Shown here piece after piece: positions 26,459 through 35,415 of a DNA stretch of 46,521 bases. Under the pieces are notes generated by a model, which was not told the origin of the DNA, did no database searches, and saw only the letters and a list, made by a program, of their open reading frames with translations. Positions within the stretch are counted from its first letter, which is position 1. Each line of letters begins with the position of its first letter. The stretch is taken from the NCBI GenBank assembly GCA_016868055.1, contig VGHX01000014.1:1-46521 (forward strand), written 5' to 3'. The stretch is from Betaproteobacteria bacterium. GTDB lineage: Bacteria > Pseudomonadota > Gammaproteobacteria > Burkholderiales > Burkholderiaceae_D. Made by a program: the position numbers and the translations under genes.

Positions 26459-27124
26459 CTAGTCGATCAGCGGCAGTAGCCGCGCGCTGGCAATATCGCT
26501 GATACGGGCAAGAATATCGGTTGCCAGATCGGCTGCGAATCGCTGAGGATCCGGCGAGCCCAGCACCATCAAGCCGAAACTTGTCTCGGACCCGGATTTT
26601 CGCAGCGGCAGCAATGCGACTGATTGCATGGACGGTGCATTATCCAGCCACAGTGTGCCGGGTTGCCGCGCGGATGCGCCGCACACCGGGTCGCTGTGCG
26701 TGTTTGCAAAGCCGCGTGCTTCTTCATCATCGACAACAAAGTCTTCATCAGAAAATTCGGCTTTTGTGATCCACAGCCGAAGGGTAGCTTCTGGCACATC
26801 AAAACATGATCGAACTGCGCTGACCAACTCAGCCGGACGCTGAGCCGGATCCGTTTCAGAAAGAAGCTGTAGCGTCCACTGGTGCAGGTTAGCCATGATC
26901 AGCTCGTTACCACTCGCGTTGCGCATGAATGCGGCAAGCTTCAGCTCTAGCTGCCTGACCTTGTCGCGCAGTATCTCAACCTGCCGCTCCTGGAGTGAAA
27001 CCGTGCGTCCGCCAAGCGCAGTTGTCAGCCGCAGCTCGGCCACGATGTCCGGGTGGTGATCGAAAAAATCCGGATGCTGTAGCAGAAAATGCGCAACCGC
27101 TTCGGCATCGGGCTGTGAGCTCAT
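26459..27124 (-). CDS. DUF484 family protein
   Basis: A 221-residue GAF-like protein of the DUF484 family, almost always encoded directly upstream of xerC, as here (9-bp gap). The N-terminal motif AVAHFLLQHPDFFDHHPD and the helix VSLQERQVEILRDKVRQLE are typical. The rest has a GAF-type fold pattern. ATG 27124 is preferred to a start at 27229, which adds 35 residues unlike the family. The biological role is unknown. Confidence 0.92.
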   Translation of the reverse strand: MSSQPDAEAVAHFLLQHPDFFDHHPDIVAELRLTTALGGRTVSLQERQVEILRDKVRQLELKLAAFMRNASGNELIMANLHQWTLQLLSETDPAQRPAELVSAVRSCFDVPEATLRLWITKAEFSDEDFVVDDEEARGFANTHSDPVCGASARQPGTLWLDNAPSMQSVALLPLRKSGSETSFGLMVLGSPDPQRFAADLATDILARISDIASARLLPLID

Positions 27125-27216
27125 GGTGTCAATGTAGGCAATAGTGAGTAATGTGTGCAGCGGCCCAGATTTTACCTGCTTAACACAGAGCACCCGAACA
27201 GAGAGCACCCGCAAGC

Positions 27217-27241
27217 AAAAAAACGGCACCCGAAGGTGCCG
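27217..27241 (-). terminator. Rho-independent terminator after the porin
   Basis: On the minus strand a 7-bp stem CGGCACC/GGTGCCG (27224-27230, 27235-27241) closes on a TTCG tetraloop and is followed by seven T residues (27223-27217). This is a very stable intrinsic terminator about 118 bp beyond the normal porin stop, and it insulates DUF484-xerC. Confidence 0.92.
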
Positions 27242-27358
27242 TGAAGAGAGGAGATTACATTCGCAGAAAACTCTGCAGGCTGAAACCAGACCAGCCTATC
27301 CAACTCCGACCGGTGGGTCGGCGATGAATCTTGTTCGAGCCAAAACGCTCGTAATAAA

Positions 27359-28446
27359 TCAGAACACGTGACCCAGGCCCAAGTTGAAGGCCTTGTTGCT
27401 GGTGCCGTTTTCCGAGTTGTTGCCAACCGTATAGGTGGCGGCGCCATCGTTGCTGATATAGCCGTAGGCCGCATACAGGTTGGTGCGCTTGGACAGGCTG
27501 TAGGTATAGCCAATACCCACTGATCAGCATCATTTCGTGCATTCGTGCCGCGGCCGTCAGCGCGGATGTATGAGGCGATGAACTTGTGCGCGCCGTATGG
27601 AACCGATGCGCCAAGCAGATAGTTGTGGCTCTTGCCTTGACCGGACCAATCATTGTCAGAGTACGCAGCGAATACCTTGGCGACTTCAAAGTCATAGTTG
27701 GCAGCGAGCAGGGTGCTCTTCAGGCTGGCCGTGTCGGTTCCGTTATTTTTCTCGTAGTAGGCCAGACGAACATTCAGCGGCTTGCTGTCGTAACCCACCG
27801 ATGCGGTGACAACGCGGTCAGCGTCAGCTTTGGCTGGCAATTCGCCAAAGCCATAGGCGATTTCTGCGCTGAAGTTTTCAAATACCGGGGTGGCGTACTT
27901 GATAGCGTTATCCATGCGGATCGCGCGATCGAGCAAGGTGATGTCGTTGCCACTGCCCGGCAGCATCAGGTTTTGCGCGTTACCTGCGAGGCCGGCGGCG
28001 AATGGGTCGGCCACTTGGCTAAGAGTGAGGAAGTAAGAGGTGTACTGTCGGCCCAAAGTCAAAGTACCGAAATCACCCTGAAGACCGATGAAGCTCTGAC
28101 GCGCAAAGCCCGAACCAATTGTCACGCTGCCGACTTCGTATGGTTTGTTTGCGGTATAGGTTCTTCCTTGATTAAAACCGCCTCTGTCCGCAGCAATACC
28201 CGTCTCCAGTGCGAAAAATGCGCTCAGACCGCCGCCGAGATCTTCCTTGCCTTTGAAGCCGATTCGGGTGCCCGACTGCGCGCCGCTGGTGATTTTGTTG
28301 CCGGCGGCAGAAGCAGTAGTGCCGACGTTGCCTGTCTCGCGCACGAAGCCCACATCCGCGATACCGTAAATCTCAACAGCTGATTGGGCGTGAGCGGAGC
28401 CGGCGATGGCGCCTGCAACGGCCAGCGCGATAGTCAATTTCTTCAT
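27359..28446 (-). CDS. General porin (Gram-negative porin family), frameshifted near 3' end
   Basis: A trimeric general-diffusion porin of the betaproteobacterial type. It has a signal peptide (KKLTIALAVAGAIAGSAHA-QS), first strand VEIYGIADVGF, the R-rich GTRIGFKGKEDLGGGLSAFFALE segment and the QSFIGLQGDFGTLTLGRQ loop. The reading frame is lost at 27516-27518, where GGG stands where GGGG is expected. Adding one base restores GYTYSLSKRTNLYAAYGYIS and a proper end, NLGLGHVF, at 27359. Without correction the frame runs on to 27172 through the terminator, giving an implausible Cys-rich tail without the terminal Phe. ATG 28446 is preferred to TTG 28458. Confidence 0.88.
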
Positions 28447-28685
28447 TGTTTTCCCCAAGTGAGAGTTTTAGAGCGATCCGCACGAGTCGGATGCGCGAAC
28501 AATAATTAACGAAATGGAAATAGCGACAACATCGGCTACGTCAGCCTGTAGCTCTTGGGACGCTCGTTGTGAGTTTGCAAATGACGTTGTTTTATTGACA
28601 CTATCTGACGTTGACGTGGCAGCAGCCAGACCGCAGAGTTCGCATGTTTTTATTTTGATAATTTAGCCGACTCTGCCGCTGCGTC

Positions 28686-30248
28686 ATGGCCAACCGAGAG
28701 GAACTGCTGATCATTCGTTCTGCGCGCGCTGGCCATCCGCAGGCTCAGCTGGCACTCGGCAAGCGCTACTTATTCGGCAGCACCAACCTTCCACAAAGTC
28801 ACACCACCACATTGCACTGGCTGGACAAAGCCGCCGAGCAGAATCAGCAAGAGGCGTGGATGTTAATTGGCGAGCATGTCTCTTACGCGGTAGCGCAGCA
28901 GTCCGATGACCCGTTGCGGATAGCGCTTTGGTACGAGCGCGCTTTCGAAGGAAAGTCTGCGCGTGCTGGTCTGGTTTTCGCCATGCTGGTGTTCAGTTGC
29001 TGGCTGCGAGCAGATGACGGTCTCCGTCAGAAATCCATGCGCGCTTTAGCCGGCGCTGCCGAGGCGGGATTGGCAGACGCGCAGTGGCTGCTGGCGCAAC
29101 AACTCGGGCTGCACGACTTGTTGGCCAACGGCCTGCAGCCAGTACCCTCGCAGCTCAACAAGCGCCGAAGCCAGATCGTCGAGCTGGTGACCAAGGCGGC
29201 GCTGGGCGGTATCGCGGATGCGCAGTACGCCATGGCGGATTATTGGTGGCAGCAGGGCGACGCCAATAAATTCTTGTTGTGGGCGCTGCCGATTGCGCAG
29301 GATCTGGATCGTCGCTGCCATGGACCATCGATACACCGCGTCAGCCCGAGCAAGACCCAACTTGGTTTATTTCTGCGTTGTGCGAAGGCCATCATGGGCC
29401 AAGCCGACGCTAATCTGCGGCTAGCCGAGCGCTACATCAGAATCGCAGCCGAGGGCGGAGACGCAAAAGCACAGCTAGAGTACGGCTTGCTCGCGGCGCG
29501 TATGGACGAAAATGGAAAACGCCTGCGTCGATTGCCCGGTGTGGCTCACTACAAAAAAGCCATTCGGTGGTTATCGTTGGCGGCGGAGAGCGGCGAAGCA
29601 GCGGCCTGGTTTGCGATCTCAAGGATTTATCTCAAACCAGAGTTCTCACGACGTAGCATCAAGGAATCGCGCCGTTGTCTGGAGCTCTCTGGTGCAGCGG
29701 GATATCGCGCCGCTCAACTCGAATTAGCGCAAATTGCATGGCGATCGCGCCGCATTGATCCGCGTGCCGATGTGCGCGCCGTGTACTGGCTCCAAAAAGC
29801 GGCAAGCCAGGGCGACGAGCAAGCGACGACCATGCTGAACCGAATTGCACCGCCAGTGCATCGTACCGAGTGGGCGATAGCGGCACGCGCCTCATTCAAC
29901 CGCGATGTCAGCAGCCAGTATCCATTCCTCGCGGCTCGTGTCGAGTTGGCTTACTGGTTTGGCTTGAGTCGGGCCGAAGCATTACTGCTTGACGTGGAAT
30001 CGTCAGACCATGGGCACTGTCTTGAGGTCGATATCCGAAAGTCGCATCCACGCAGCCGACGCCGGCTGATACAGGTTCAAACCGGTGAGCAGCGACGCGC
30101 ACTTGAGCGCGCCGCCCGAATCTTCGATATCGCCGAGCGCCACGGGCGCATCGGGCCGGAAGGCAACTACCGGCAGCGCTTGTACCGTTTTCGAAGCATC
30201 TTCAACCCGAGGCGAGAGTCACAAAGCCGTCGCAGCCGCTCGTCGTGA
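28686..30248 (+). CDS. Sel1-repeat protein
   Basis: A 520-residue, mainly alpha-helical protein without signal peptide. Several Sel1-like (TPR-related) repeats are visible: ARAGHPQAQLALGKRYLFG near 12, AEAGLADAQWLLAQQLG near 128, ALGGIADAQYAMADYWW near 172, AEGGDAKAQLEYGLLA near 258, AESGEAAAWFAISRIYL near 303, and a last one near 370. The C-terminal 100 residues are Arg-rich. Sel1 repeats scaffold protein contacts, and the partner is unknown. The gene diverges from the porin across a 239-bp gap and ends 34 bp from the converging dapF. The ATG lacks a clear ribosome-binding site. Confidence 0.75.
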   Translation: MANREELLIIRSARAGHPQAQLALGKRYLFGSTNLPQSHTTTLHWLDKAAEQNQQEAWMLIGEHVSYAVAQQSDDPLRIALWYERAFEGKSARAGLVFAMLVFSCWLRADDGLRQKSMRALAGAAEAGLADAQWLLAQQLGLHDLLANGLQPVPSQLNKRRSQIVELVTKAALGGIADAQYAMADYWWQQGDANKFLLWALPIAQDLDRRCHGPSIHRVSPSKTQLGLFLRCAKAIMGQADANLRLAERYIRIAAEGGDAKAQLEYGLLAARMDENGKRLRRLPGVAHYKKAIRWLSLAAESGEAAAWFAISRIYLKPEFSRRSIKESRRCLELSGAAGYRAAQLELAQIAWRSRRIDPRADVRAVYWLQKAASQGDEQATTMLNRIAPPVHRTEWAIAARASFNRDVSSQYPFLAARVELAYWFGLSRAEALLLDVESSDHGHCLEVDIRKSHPRSRRRLIQVQTGEQRRALERAARIFDIAERHGRIGPEGNYRQRLYRFRSIFNPRRESQSRRSRSS

Positions 30249-30282
30249 GCATCGCCACCGCGCGCGCCGTTTCTGGTGCGGC

Positions 30283-31134
30283 TCAGCTTTCGAAGCTTCC
30301 TTCAAACACGCTCACCGCCGAGCCGGTCAGCATGACGGGCGCATCGCCACCTTGCCAGCTAATCGTCAGCCGGCCGCCGCGAGTGTCAACTGCCACCGGC
30401 GAGTCAAGATCACCGCGCAGAATACCCGCGACCGCCGCGGCACAAGCACCGGTGCCGCAGGCGAGCGTCTCACCGGCGCCGCGCTCGAACACCCGCAAAC
30501 GGATAAGGTGCCGATCAACCACTTGCATATAGCCCGCGTTCACGCGGCGCGGAAAGCGCGCATGGTGCTCGATCATGGGGCCTTGCACTGCAATCGGTGC
30601 GTCATCGACATTCGCCACCCATTGCACCGCATGCGGATTACCCATAGACAGCACAGCGAAGGGTATCGATTGGCTGTTAACATCAATTGGCCACAGCGTG
30701 ACCTGCCCTACCTGACTAGCTTGTAAACCGTTGGCATCAAACGGTACACGTTCAAGCGCCATCACCGGAGCACCCATGTTGACTGTTACCTGACCATCAT
30801 CTTCCAAGCGTGGTGAGATAACACCTGACATTGTTTCGACGCGGATCTCGCGTTGTTCCGTGAGACCTTTTTCAACCACAAATTTTACAAATGCTCGAGC
30901 GCCATTGCCGCACTGCTCTACCTCACCGCCATCCGAATTGAAAATCCGGTAGCGAAAATCAATTCCTGCCTGCGACGGCCTTTCAACAATCAAAATTTGA
31001 TCAGCCCCGATACCGAAACGACGATCAGCCAGTTGCCGGTATTGCTCGGCTGTCAAATTGACCGACTGCCTTACTGCATCAATCACAATAAAGTCGTTAC
31101 CTGCGCCGTGCATTTTGGTGAATTTGATTTTCAT
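30283..31134 (-). CDS. dapF: Diaminopimelate epimerase
   Basis: DapF converts LL- to meso-diaminopimelate for lysine and peptidoglycan. From ATG 31134 it has 283 residues starting [15 protein letters not shown], the family N-terminus. An in-frame ATG at 31152 is possible. Both catalytic cysteines are visible, in [10 protein letters not shown] near 75 and [11 protein letters not shown] near 220. In related genomes dapF is followed by DUF484 and xerC. Here the Sel1 gene and porin intervene. Confidence 0.96.
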   Translation of the reverse strand: MKIKFTKMHGAGNDFIVIDAVRQSVNLTAEQYRQLADRRFGIGADQILIVERPSQAGIDFRYRIFNSDGGEVEQCGNGARAFVKFVVEKGLTEQREIRVETMSGVISPRLEDDGQVTVNMGAPVMALERVPFDANGLQASQVGQVTLWPIDVNSQSIPFAVLSMGNPHAVQWVANVDDAPIAVQGPMIEHHARFPRRVNAGYMQVVDRHLIRLRVFERGAGETLACGTGACAAAVAGILRGDLDSPVAVDTRGGRLTISWQGGDAPVMLTGSAVSVFEGSFES

Positions 31135-31188
31135 GGTTGTCTGCGGATTCATTAATTTTTTATTTGAACTTCCCGCTCGCGAGCAGAT

Positions 31189-32070
31189 TCATGCGTAGAC
31201 CGAGGGGGTGCCTTCCGGTCTGGTCTTGAACCGTTTATGCGACCAAAAATACTCGGCCGGTGATTGCTTGACTTGGGTTTCAATAAACGCGTTCATGCGC
31301 CACGTTGCAGCGGCAATATCGTCACCGGGGAAATCCTTCCACGCTGGATGAAAGCACACCCGCCAGCCTTGATAATTGGGTCTGAAATGCGTGGTAACCG
31401 GAATCACTTGTCCATGTGTTGTTGCGGCCAGCCGTGCAGGCGCGGTGAGGGTCGCGGCCGGAACACCAAAAAATGGCACGAAGATAGACTCGCGTGGACC
31501 AAAGTCCATATCCGGCAGCATCAGGAACGGCCGGCCATTGCGCATCGCGCGGATAATCGGTTTGATGCCGTCACCCCGTGAAATCAGGAAGCGATCAGCC
31601 TCCTCGCGCGATGCAAATCGCGCGCGGCCATCGCGCAGCGCCTGATCAAATACTTTGTTGCGTTGCTGTGTGTAGATAGAGCACAGGGGGCCGCGCATGG
31701 TGATTGCAACACCGGCTACTTCCAGACACACAAAATGCGGGCATAGAAATATCGTTGGCTGCTCGATCGAGCTTTGGGTTGGTACCTCAGGATCAATTTC
31801 AATCAATCGCTCAAGTCGTGCCGGCGAGCCCCACCAAAGAACGCCGCGCTCCAAGACGCTGCGCGCATACGAGCGAAAATGCGCGCGCGCTAATGAACGC
31901 CGTTCAGGCGCGGCCGAATCCGGGAAGCACAGCGACAGATTAGTGAGCGTGATTTGGCGCCGCTCACGCATCAACACATACAGCAGATCACCAAACAACT
32001 CGCCGATACGGCCCAGCACCGGCAGCGGCAGCCAATGCAATAACCAAATCAACGCGAGTATCAGGCGCAT
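31189..32070 (-). CDS. Lipid A biosynthesis acyltransferase (LpxL/HtrB family)
   Basis: An inner-membrane acyltransferase that adds a secondary acyl chain to lipid A. It has 293 residues from ATG 32070, with an N-terminal membrane segment (MRLILALIWLLHWLPLPVLG). The catalytic H-x4-E motif is in LCPHFVCLEVAG near 120, and the conserved ISRGDGIKPIIRAMRNGRPFLMLPDMDFGPRESIFVPFFG region lies near 165-205. Many Burkholderiales have two such genes in tandem here. Only one is present, so chain specificity is not assigned. It is divergent from metK. Confidence 0.92.
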   Translation of the reverse strand: MRLILALIWLLHWLPLPVLGRIGELFGDLLYVLMRERRQITLTNLSLCFPDSAAPERRSLARAHFRSYARSVLERGVLWWGSPARLERLIEIDPEVPTQSSIEQPTIFLCPHFVCLEVAGVAITMRGPLCSIYTQQRNKVFDQALRDGRARFASREEADRFLISRGDGIKPIIRAMRNGRPFLMLPDMDFGPRESIFVPFFGVPAATLTAPARLAATTHGQVIPVTTHFRPNYQGWRVCFHPAWKDFPGDDIAAATWRMNAFIETQVKQSPAEYFWSHKRFKTRPEGTPSVYA

Positions 32071-32154
32071 GCCGATATCCCGGTAACCATCAGCCACCGC
32101 AACGCTAGCAAAATGTAAAGCCGAGGGGGTGACATTGCGTGAGGAGGCGGGGCT

Positions 32155-32183
32155 TTGCTGATTTCGTGCAAATTCAGTAAAAT
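32155..32183 (+). promoter_or_regulatory. Promoter for metK
   Basis: TTGCTG (32155-32160) and TAAAAT (32178-32183) are separated by 17 bp. Transcription would start near 32190 and leave a 5' leader of about 115 nt before the metK ATG. The leader contains several short complementary segments and is discussed as a finding. Confidence 0.6.
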
Positions 32184-32305
32184 ACCACGAGCTAACACCG
32201 CCGAGTTAATAGACAACTTGCGAGGCGGTCTACAAATTTCGCTAAAGCGTCGCAGGCTCACCGAGTTGACCGCGACAACGTGTTAACCAGCTTTTGGGAG
32301 CTTGC

Positions 32306-33469
32306 ATGTCCAACAAATATTTGTTTACCTCCGAGTCGGTGTCCGAGGGACATCCGGACAAAGTCGCCGACCAGATTTCCGATGCAATTCTTGACGCCAT
32401 TTTGGATCAAGACCCGCGCGCGCGCGTCGCCGCCGAAACACTCTGCAACACCGGTTTGGTAGTGCTGGCAGGTGAGATCACCACCAGCGCGAATGTAGAC
32501 TACATCAAAGTCGCGCGCGATACACTCAAGGACATCGGCTACGACAACACCGACTACGGTATCGATTACAAAGGCTGCGCCGTGCTGGTGGCTTATGACA
32601 AACAGTCACCCGACATCGCGCAGGGTGTCGATGAAGGCAAAGGCCTCGATCTCGACCAGGGTGCGGGCGATCAGGGTTTGATGTTTGGTTACGCCTGTGA
32701 TGAGACCCCGGATCTCATGCCAGCCGCTATTTACTACGCGCATCGCATCGTTGAGCGCCAGTCGCATTTGCGTAAAGATGGTCGCTTGGCGTGGTTGCGG
32801 CCAGACGCCAAGTCGCAGGTCACCCTCAAATATGGCGACGGCAAACCAGTTGCAATCGACACCATCGTGCTATCAACTCAGCACGCGCCTGAGATCGATC
32901 ACAAGCAGATTGAAGAAGCATCGATCGAAATGATCATCAAGCCCGTGGTGCCTGCCGAGTGGTTGAAGAACACGCGCTATTTGGTCAACCCTACCGGCCG
33001 CTTTGTCATTGGTGGTCCGCAGGGTGACTGTGGCCTCACAGGCCGCAAGATCATCGTCGACACCTACGGCGGCGCCGCGCCGCATGGCGGCGGCGCGTTT
33101 TCAGGCAAAGACCCGTCCAAGGTGGACCGCTCTGCTGCCTACGCCGGTCGCTATGTCGCCAAAAATATTGTCGCTGCCGGTTTGGCAGAAAAATGCCAGA
33201 TTCAAATTTCTTATGCGATTGGTATCGCCAAACCAACCTCGGTCATGGTGACTACATTCGGCACGGGCAAGATCAGCGATGAAAAAATCGAAGAACTCGT
33301 TCGCGAGCATTTCGATCTGCGGCCAAAAGGGATCGTGCAGATGCTGAATCTGTTGCGTCCGATTTATCGCAAGTCAGCGGCTTATGGTCACTTTGGTCGT
33401 GACGAGCCGGAATTCAGCTGGGAGCGCACCGATAAGGTGGCTGCATTGAAGGCCGCAGCTGGTATTTGA
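32306..33469 (+). CDS. metK: S-adenosylmethionine synthetase
   Basis: MetK makes S-adenosylmethionine from methionine and ATP. The 387-residue protein starts at ATG 32306 behind GGGAG (32296-32300). The alternative TTG at 32294 lies on that ribosome-binding site. Family motifs are [19 protein letters not shown] near 8, [12 protein letters not shown] near 117 and [19 protein letters not shown] near 260. It is the first gene of a methyl-cycle block with ahcY, metF and the 5-formyl-THF cyclo-ligase. Confidence 0.98.
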   Translation: MSNKYLFTSESVSEGHPDKVADQISDAILDAILDQDPRARVAAETLCNTGLVVLAGEITTSANVDYIKVARDTLKDIGYDNTDYGIDYKGCAVLVAYDKQSPDIAQGVDEGKGLDLDQGAGDQGLMFGYACDETPDLMPAAIYYAHRIVERQSHLRKDGRLAWLRPDAKSQVTLKYGDGKPVAIDTIVLSTQHAPEIDHKQIEEASIEMIIKPVVPAEWLKNTRYLVNPTGRFVIGGPQGDCGLTGRKIIVDTYGGAAPHGGGAFSGKDPSKVDRSAAYAGRYVAKNIVAAGLAEKCQIQISYAIGIAKPTSVMVTTFGTGKISDEKIEELVREHFDLRPKGIVQMLNLLRPIYRKSAAYGHFGRDEPEFSWERTDKVAALKAAAGI

Positions 33470-33478
33470 TTATTCGAC

Positions 33479-33484
33479 TAGAAT
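33479..33484 (+). promoter_or_regulatory. Possible -10 box for ahcY
   Basis: TAGAAT lies 7-8 bp before the first base of the SAH riboswitch, where a transcript should begin. No convincing -35 box is present 16-18 bp upstream. Co-transcription from metK is the alternative. Confidence 0.35.
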
Positions 33485-33491
33485 AGGTAGG

Positions 33492-33555
33492 TGCCAAGGA
33501 GCGTTGCGACGGGTTCTCATCCGCCAGGCTTGGCAATTTGTGCAACGGCGCTCAC
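33492..33555 (+). ncRNA. S-adenosylhomocysteine (SAH) riboswitch
   Basis: The sequence fits the ahcY/SAH riboswitch consensus closely. The first stem pairs TGCCAAG (33492-33498) with CTTGGCA (33529-33535). The conserved core GAGCGTTGCGACGGG starts at 33499 and CCAGGCT at 33524. The 3' part GCAACGGCGCTCAC (33542-33555) pairs back in two blocks: GCAAC with GTTGC (33503-33507), and CGCTC with GAGCG (33499-33503). The latter forms the pseudoknot. This family is an on-switch: SAH binding favours expression of ahcY, whose product removes SAH. It ends 24 nt before the AGGAGG ribosome-binding site. Confidence 0.95.
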
Positions 33556-33589
33556 GTTACTTTTTTCGATTTAATGAAAGGAGGGCGTG

Positions 33590-35008
33590 ATGAGCGCCGT
33601 ACTAAAATCAGTTACTACCCACGATTACCACGTGGCCGACATCAGTCTGGCCGAGTGGGGCAATAAAGAAATCAGAATCGCCGAAACCGAAATGCCCGGT
33701 CTGATGGCGATTCGCGAGGAATTCGCCGCTGCCAAGCCGCTCAAGGGCGCGCGTATCACCGGCTCCTTGCACATGACCATCCAAACCGCTGTGCTGATCC
33801 AGACGCTCGAGGCGCTGGGTGCAGAGGTGCGTTGGGCTTCCTGCAATATCTACTCCACGCAAGACCACGCAGCTGCTGCGATTGCTGCGAACGGTACCGC
33901 CGTATTCGCGTTCAAGGGCGAGAACCTTGATGAGTACTGGGATTTTACTCACCGTATTTTCGAATGGCCGGATGGCGGCTACTCGAACATGATTCTCGAT
34001 GACGGTGGCGACGCGACCTTGCTGCTGCACCTCGGCACTCGCGCTGAAAAAGACATCAGCGTGCTGGCAAATCCGGATTCAGAAGAGGCGGTGTGCCTGT
34101 TCAACTCCATCAAGAAAAAACTGGCGACCGATCCGACTTGGTACTCGACCCGTCTGGCGAAGATCAAAGGCGTGACGGAAGAGACCACCACCGGCGTGCA
34201 TCGTCTGTATCAGATGTTCAACGAAGGCAAGCTTGCCTTCCCGGCCATTAACGTGAATGACTCGGTGACCAAGTCCAAGTTCGACAACTTGTATGGTTGC
34301 CGTGAATCGCTGGTTGATGCGATCAAGCGCGCAACTGACGTCATGATCGCCGGTAAAGTCGCCGTCGTAGCCGGCTATGGCGATGTGGGCAAAGGCTCGG
34401 CGCAAGCGCTGCGCGCGCTGTCAGCGCAGGTGTGGGTGACTGAGGTTGACCCGATCTGCGCGCTGCAAGCCGCGATGGAAGGTTATCGCGTCGTCACGAT
34501 GGAATACGCTGCCGAGCATGCAGATATCTTCGTCACTGCGACGGGTAACTATCATGTGATCACGCATGAGCACATGAAGAAAATGAAAGATCAGGCGATT
34601 GTCTGCAACATCGGTCACTTCGACAACGAGATCGAAGTTGTTGCGCTCAAGCAGTACACCTGGGAAAGCATCAAGCCGCAAGTCGACCATGTGATCTTCC
34701 CCGATAGTAAGCGCATTATTCTGCTCGCAGAGGGCCGTCTGGTGAACTTGGGTTGCGGTACTGGCCATCCGTCTTACGTGATGAGCTCGTCATTCGCCAA
34801 CCAGACCATCGCGCAGATCGAGCTGTTCACCAAGACCGAGAACTACCCGATCGGTGTCTACACCTTACCCAAGCACCTCGACGAAAAAGTCGCGCTGCTG
34901 CAGCTCAAGACGCTCAACGCGCAGCTCACCAAGTTGACCGAGGAGCAGGCGGCGTATATCGGCGTCAAGAAGGAAGGCCCTTACAAGCCTGATCATTACC
35001 GGTACTGA
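33590..35008 (+). CDS. ahcY: Adenosylhomocysteinase
   Basis: AhcY hydrolyses SAH to homocysteine and adenosine, relieving product inhibition of methyltransferases. The 472-residue protein has the NAD-binding motif [13 protein letters not shown] near 265. It also has [14 protein letters not shown] near 85, [22 protein letters not shown] near 385 and the C-terminal KPDHYRY. It includes the insertion usual in bacterial and plant forms. ATG 33590 is five bases after AGGAGG, and GTG 33587 is too close. The SAH riboswitch upstream confirms the function. Confidence 0.98.
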   Translation: MSAVLKSVTTHDYHVADISLAEWGNKEIRIAETEMPGLMAIREEFAAAKPLKGARITGSLHMTIQTAVLIQTLEALGAEVRWASCNIYSTQDHAAAAIAANGTAVFAFKGENLDEYWDFTHRIFEWPDGGYSNMILDDGGDATLLLHLGTRAEKDISVLANPDSEEAVCLFNSIKKKLATDPTWYSTRLAKIKGVTEETTTGVHRLYQMFNEGKLAFPAINVNDSVTKSKFDNLYGCRESLVDAIKRATDVMIAGKVAVVAGYGDVGKGSAQALRALSAQVWVTEVDPICALQAAMEGYRVVTMEYAAEHADIFVTATGNYHVITHEHMKKMKDQAIVCNIGHFDNEIEVVALKQYTWESIKPQVDHVIFPDSKRIILLAEGRLVNLGCGTGHPSYVMSSSFANQTIAQIELFTKTENYPIGVYTLPKHLDEKVALLQLKTLNAQLTKLTEEQAAYIGVKKEGPYKPDHYRY

Positions 35009-35020
35009 TTGTAAATCGGC

Positions 35021-35051
35021 AGATGGGTAGCAACGATCATGCTACCCATCT
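35021..35051. other. Perfect 12-bp hairpin between ahcY and the holin-like gene
   Basis: AGATGGGTAGCA (35021-35032) and TGCTACCCATCT (35040-35051) pair perfectly around a 7-nt loop. No T-run follows on either strand, so this may be a processing or stability hairpin, or a terminator needing other factors, that modulates metF expression downstream of ahcY. Confidence 0.6.
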
Positions 35052-35072
35052 GAGTCACCCAGCCGAGATTCG

Positions 35073-35411
35073 ATGCGATTGCTACTGATCTGGCTCGTCA
35101 ACACGCTCACGCTATTTGTGCTGCCGCGCTTGCTCGATACAGTGCAAGTCGACAGTTTCACCACAGCGCTGACAGCAGCATTGGTACTCGGTTTGGTGAA
35201 TACGCTGATTCGCCCCATCATTCTGGTATTGACCTTACCCATTACCTTTGTCACGCTCGGGCTGTTCATCTTTGTTATCAACGGGCTGATGTTTTGGGCG
35301 GTGGCCGACATCGTTCCGGGTTTTCAGGTGACTAGTTTCGGCGCAGCGATTGTCGCTGCGTTTGTGTACAGCGTCGTGTCTTGGTTGTTATCTGCGTTTA
35401 TCCCGAAATAA
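35073..35411 (+). CDS. Phage holin family 4-type membrane protein (YvlD-like)
   Basis: A 112-residue protein with four hydrophobic segments and the motif LVNTLIRPIILVLTLPITFVTLG, typical of the PF04020-type family. The family name is historical and nothing else here is phage-like. It lies between ahcY and metF, as in many betaproteobacteria, and ends 4 bp before the metF ATG. Its role is unknown. Membrane-stress or envelope functions have been suggested for relatives. Confidence 0.85.
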   Translation: MRLLLIWLVNTLTLFVLPRLLDTVQVDSFTTALTAALVLGLVNTLIRPIILVLTLPITFVTLGLFIFVINGLMFWAVADIVPGFQVTSFGAAIVAAFVYSVVSWLLSAFIPK

Positions 35412-35415
35412 AACC

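Noticed and set aside
35073-35411. Prophage remnant suggested by a holin-family gene
   Set aside because: The family name is historical. The gene sits in the conserved ahcY-metF context with no other phage genes.
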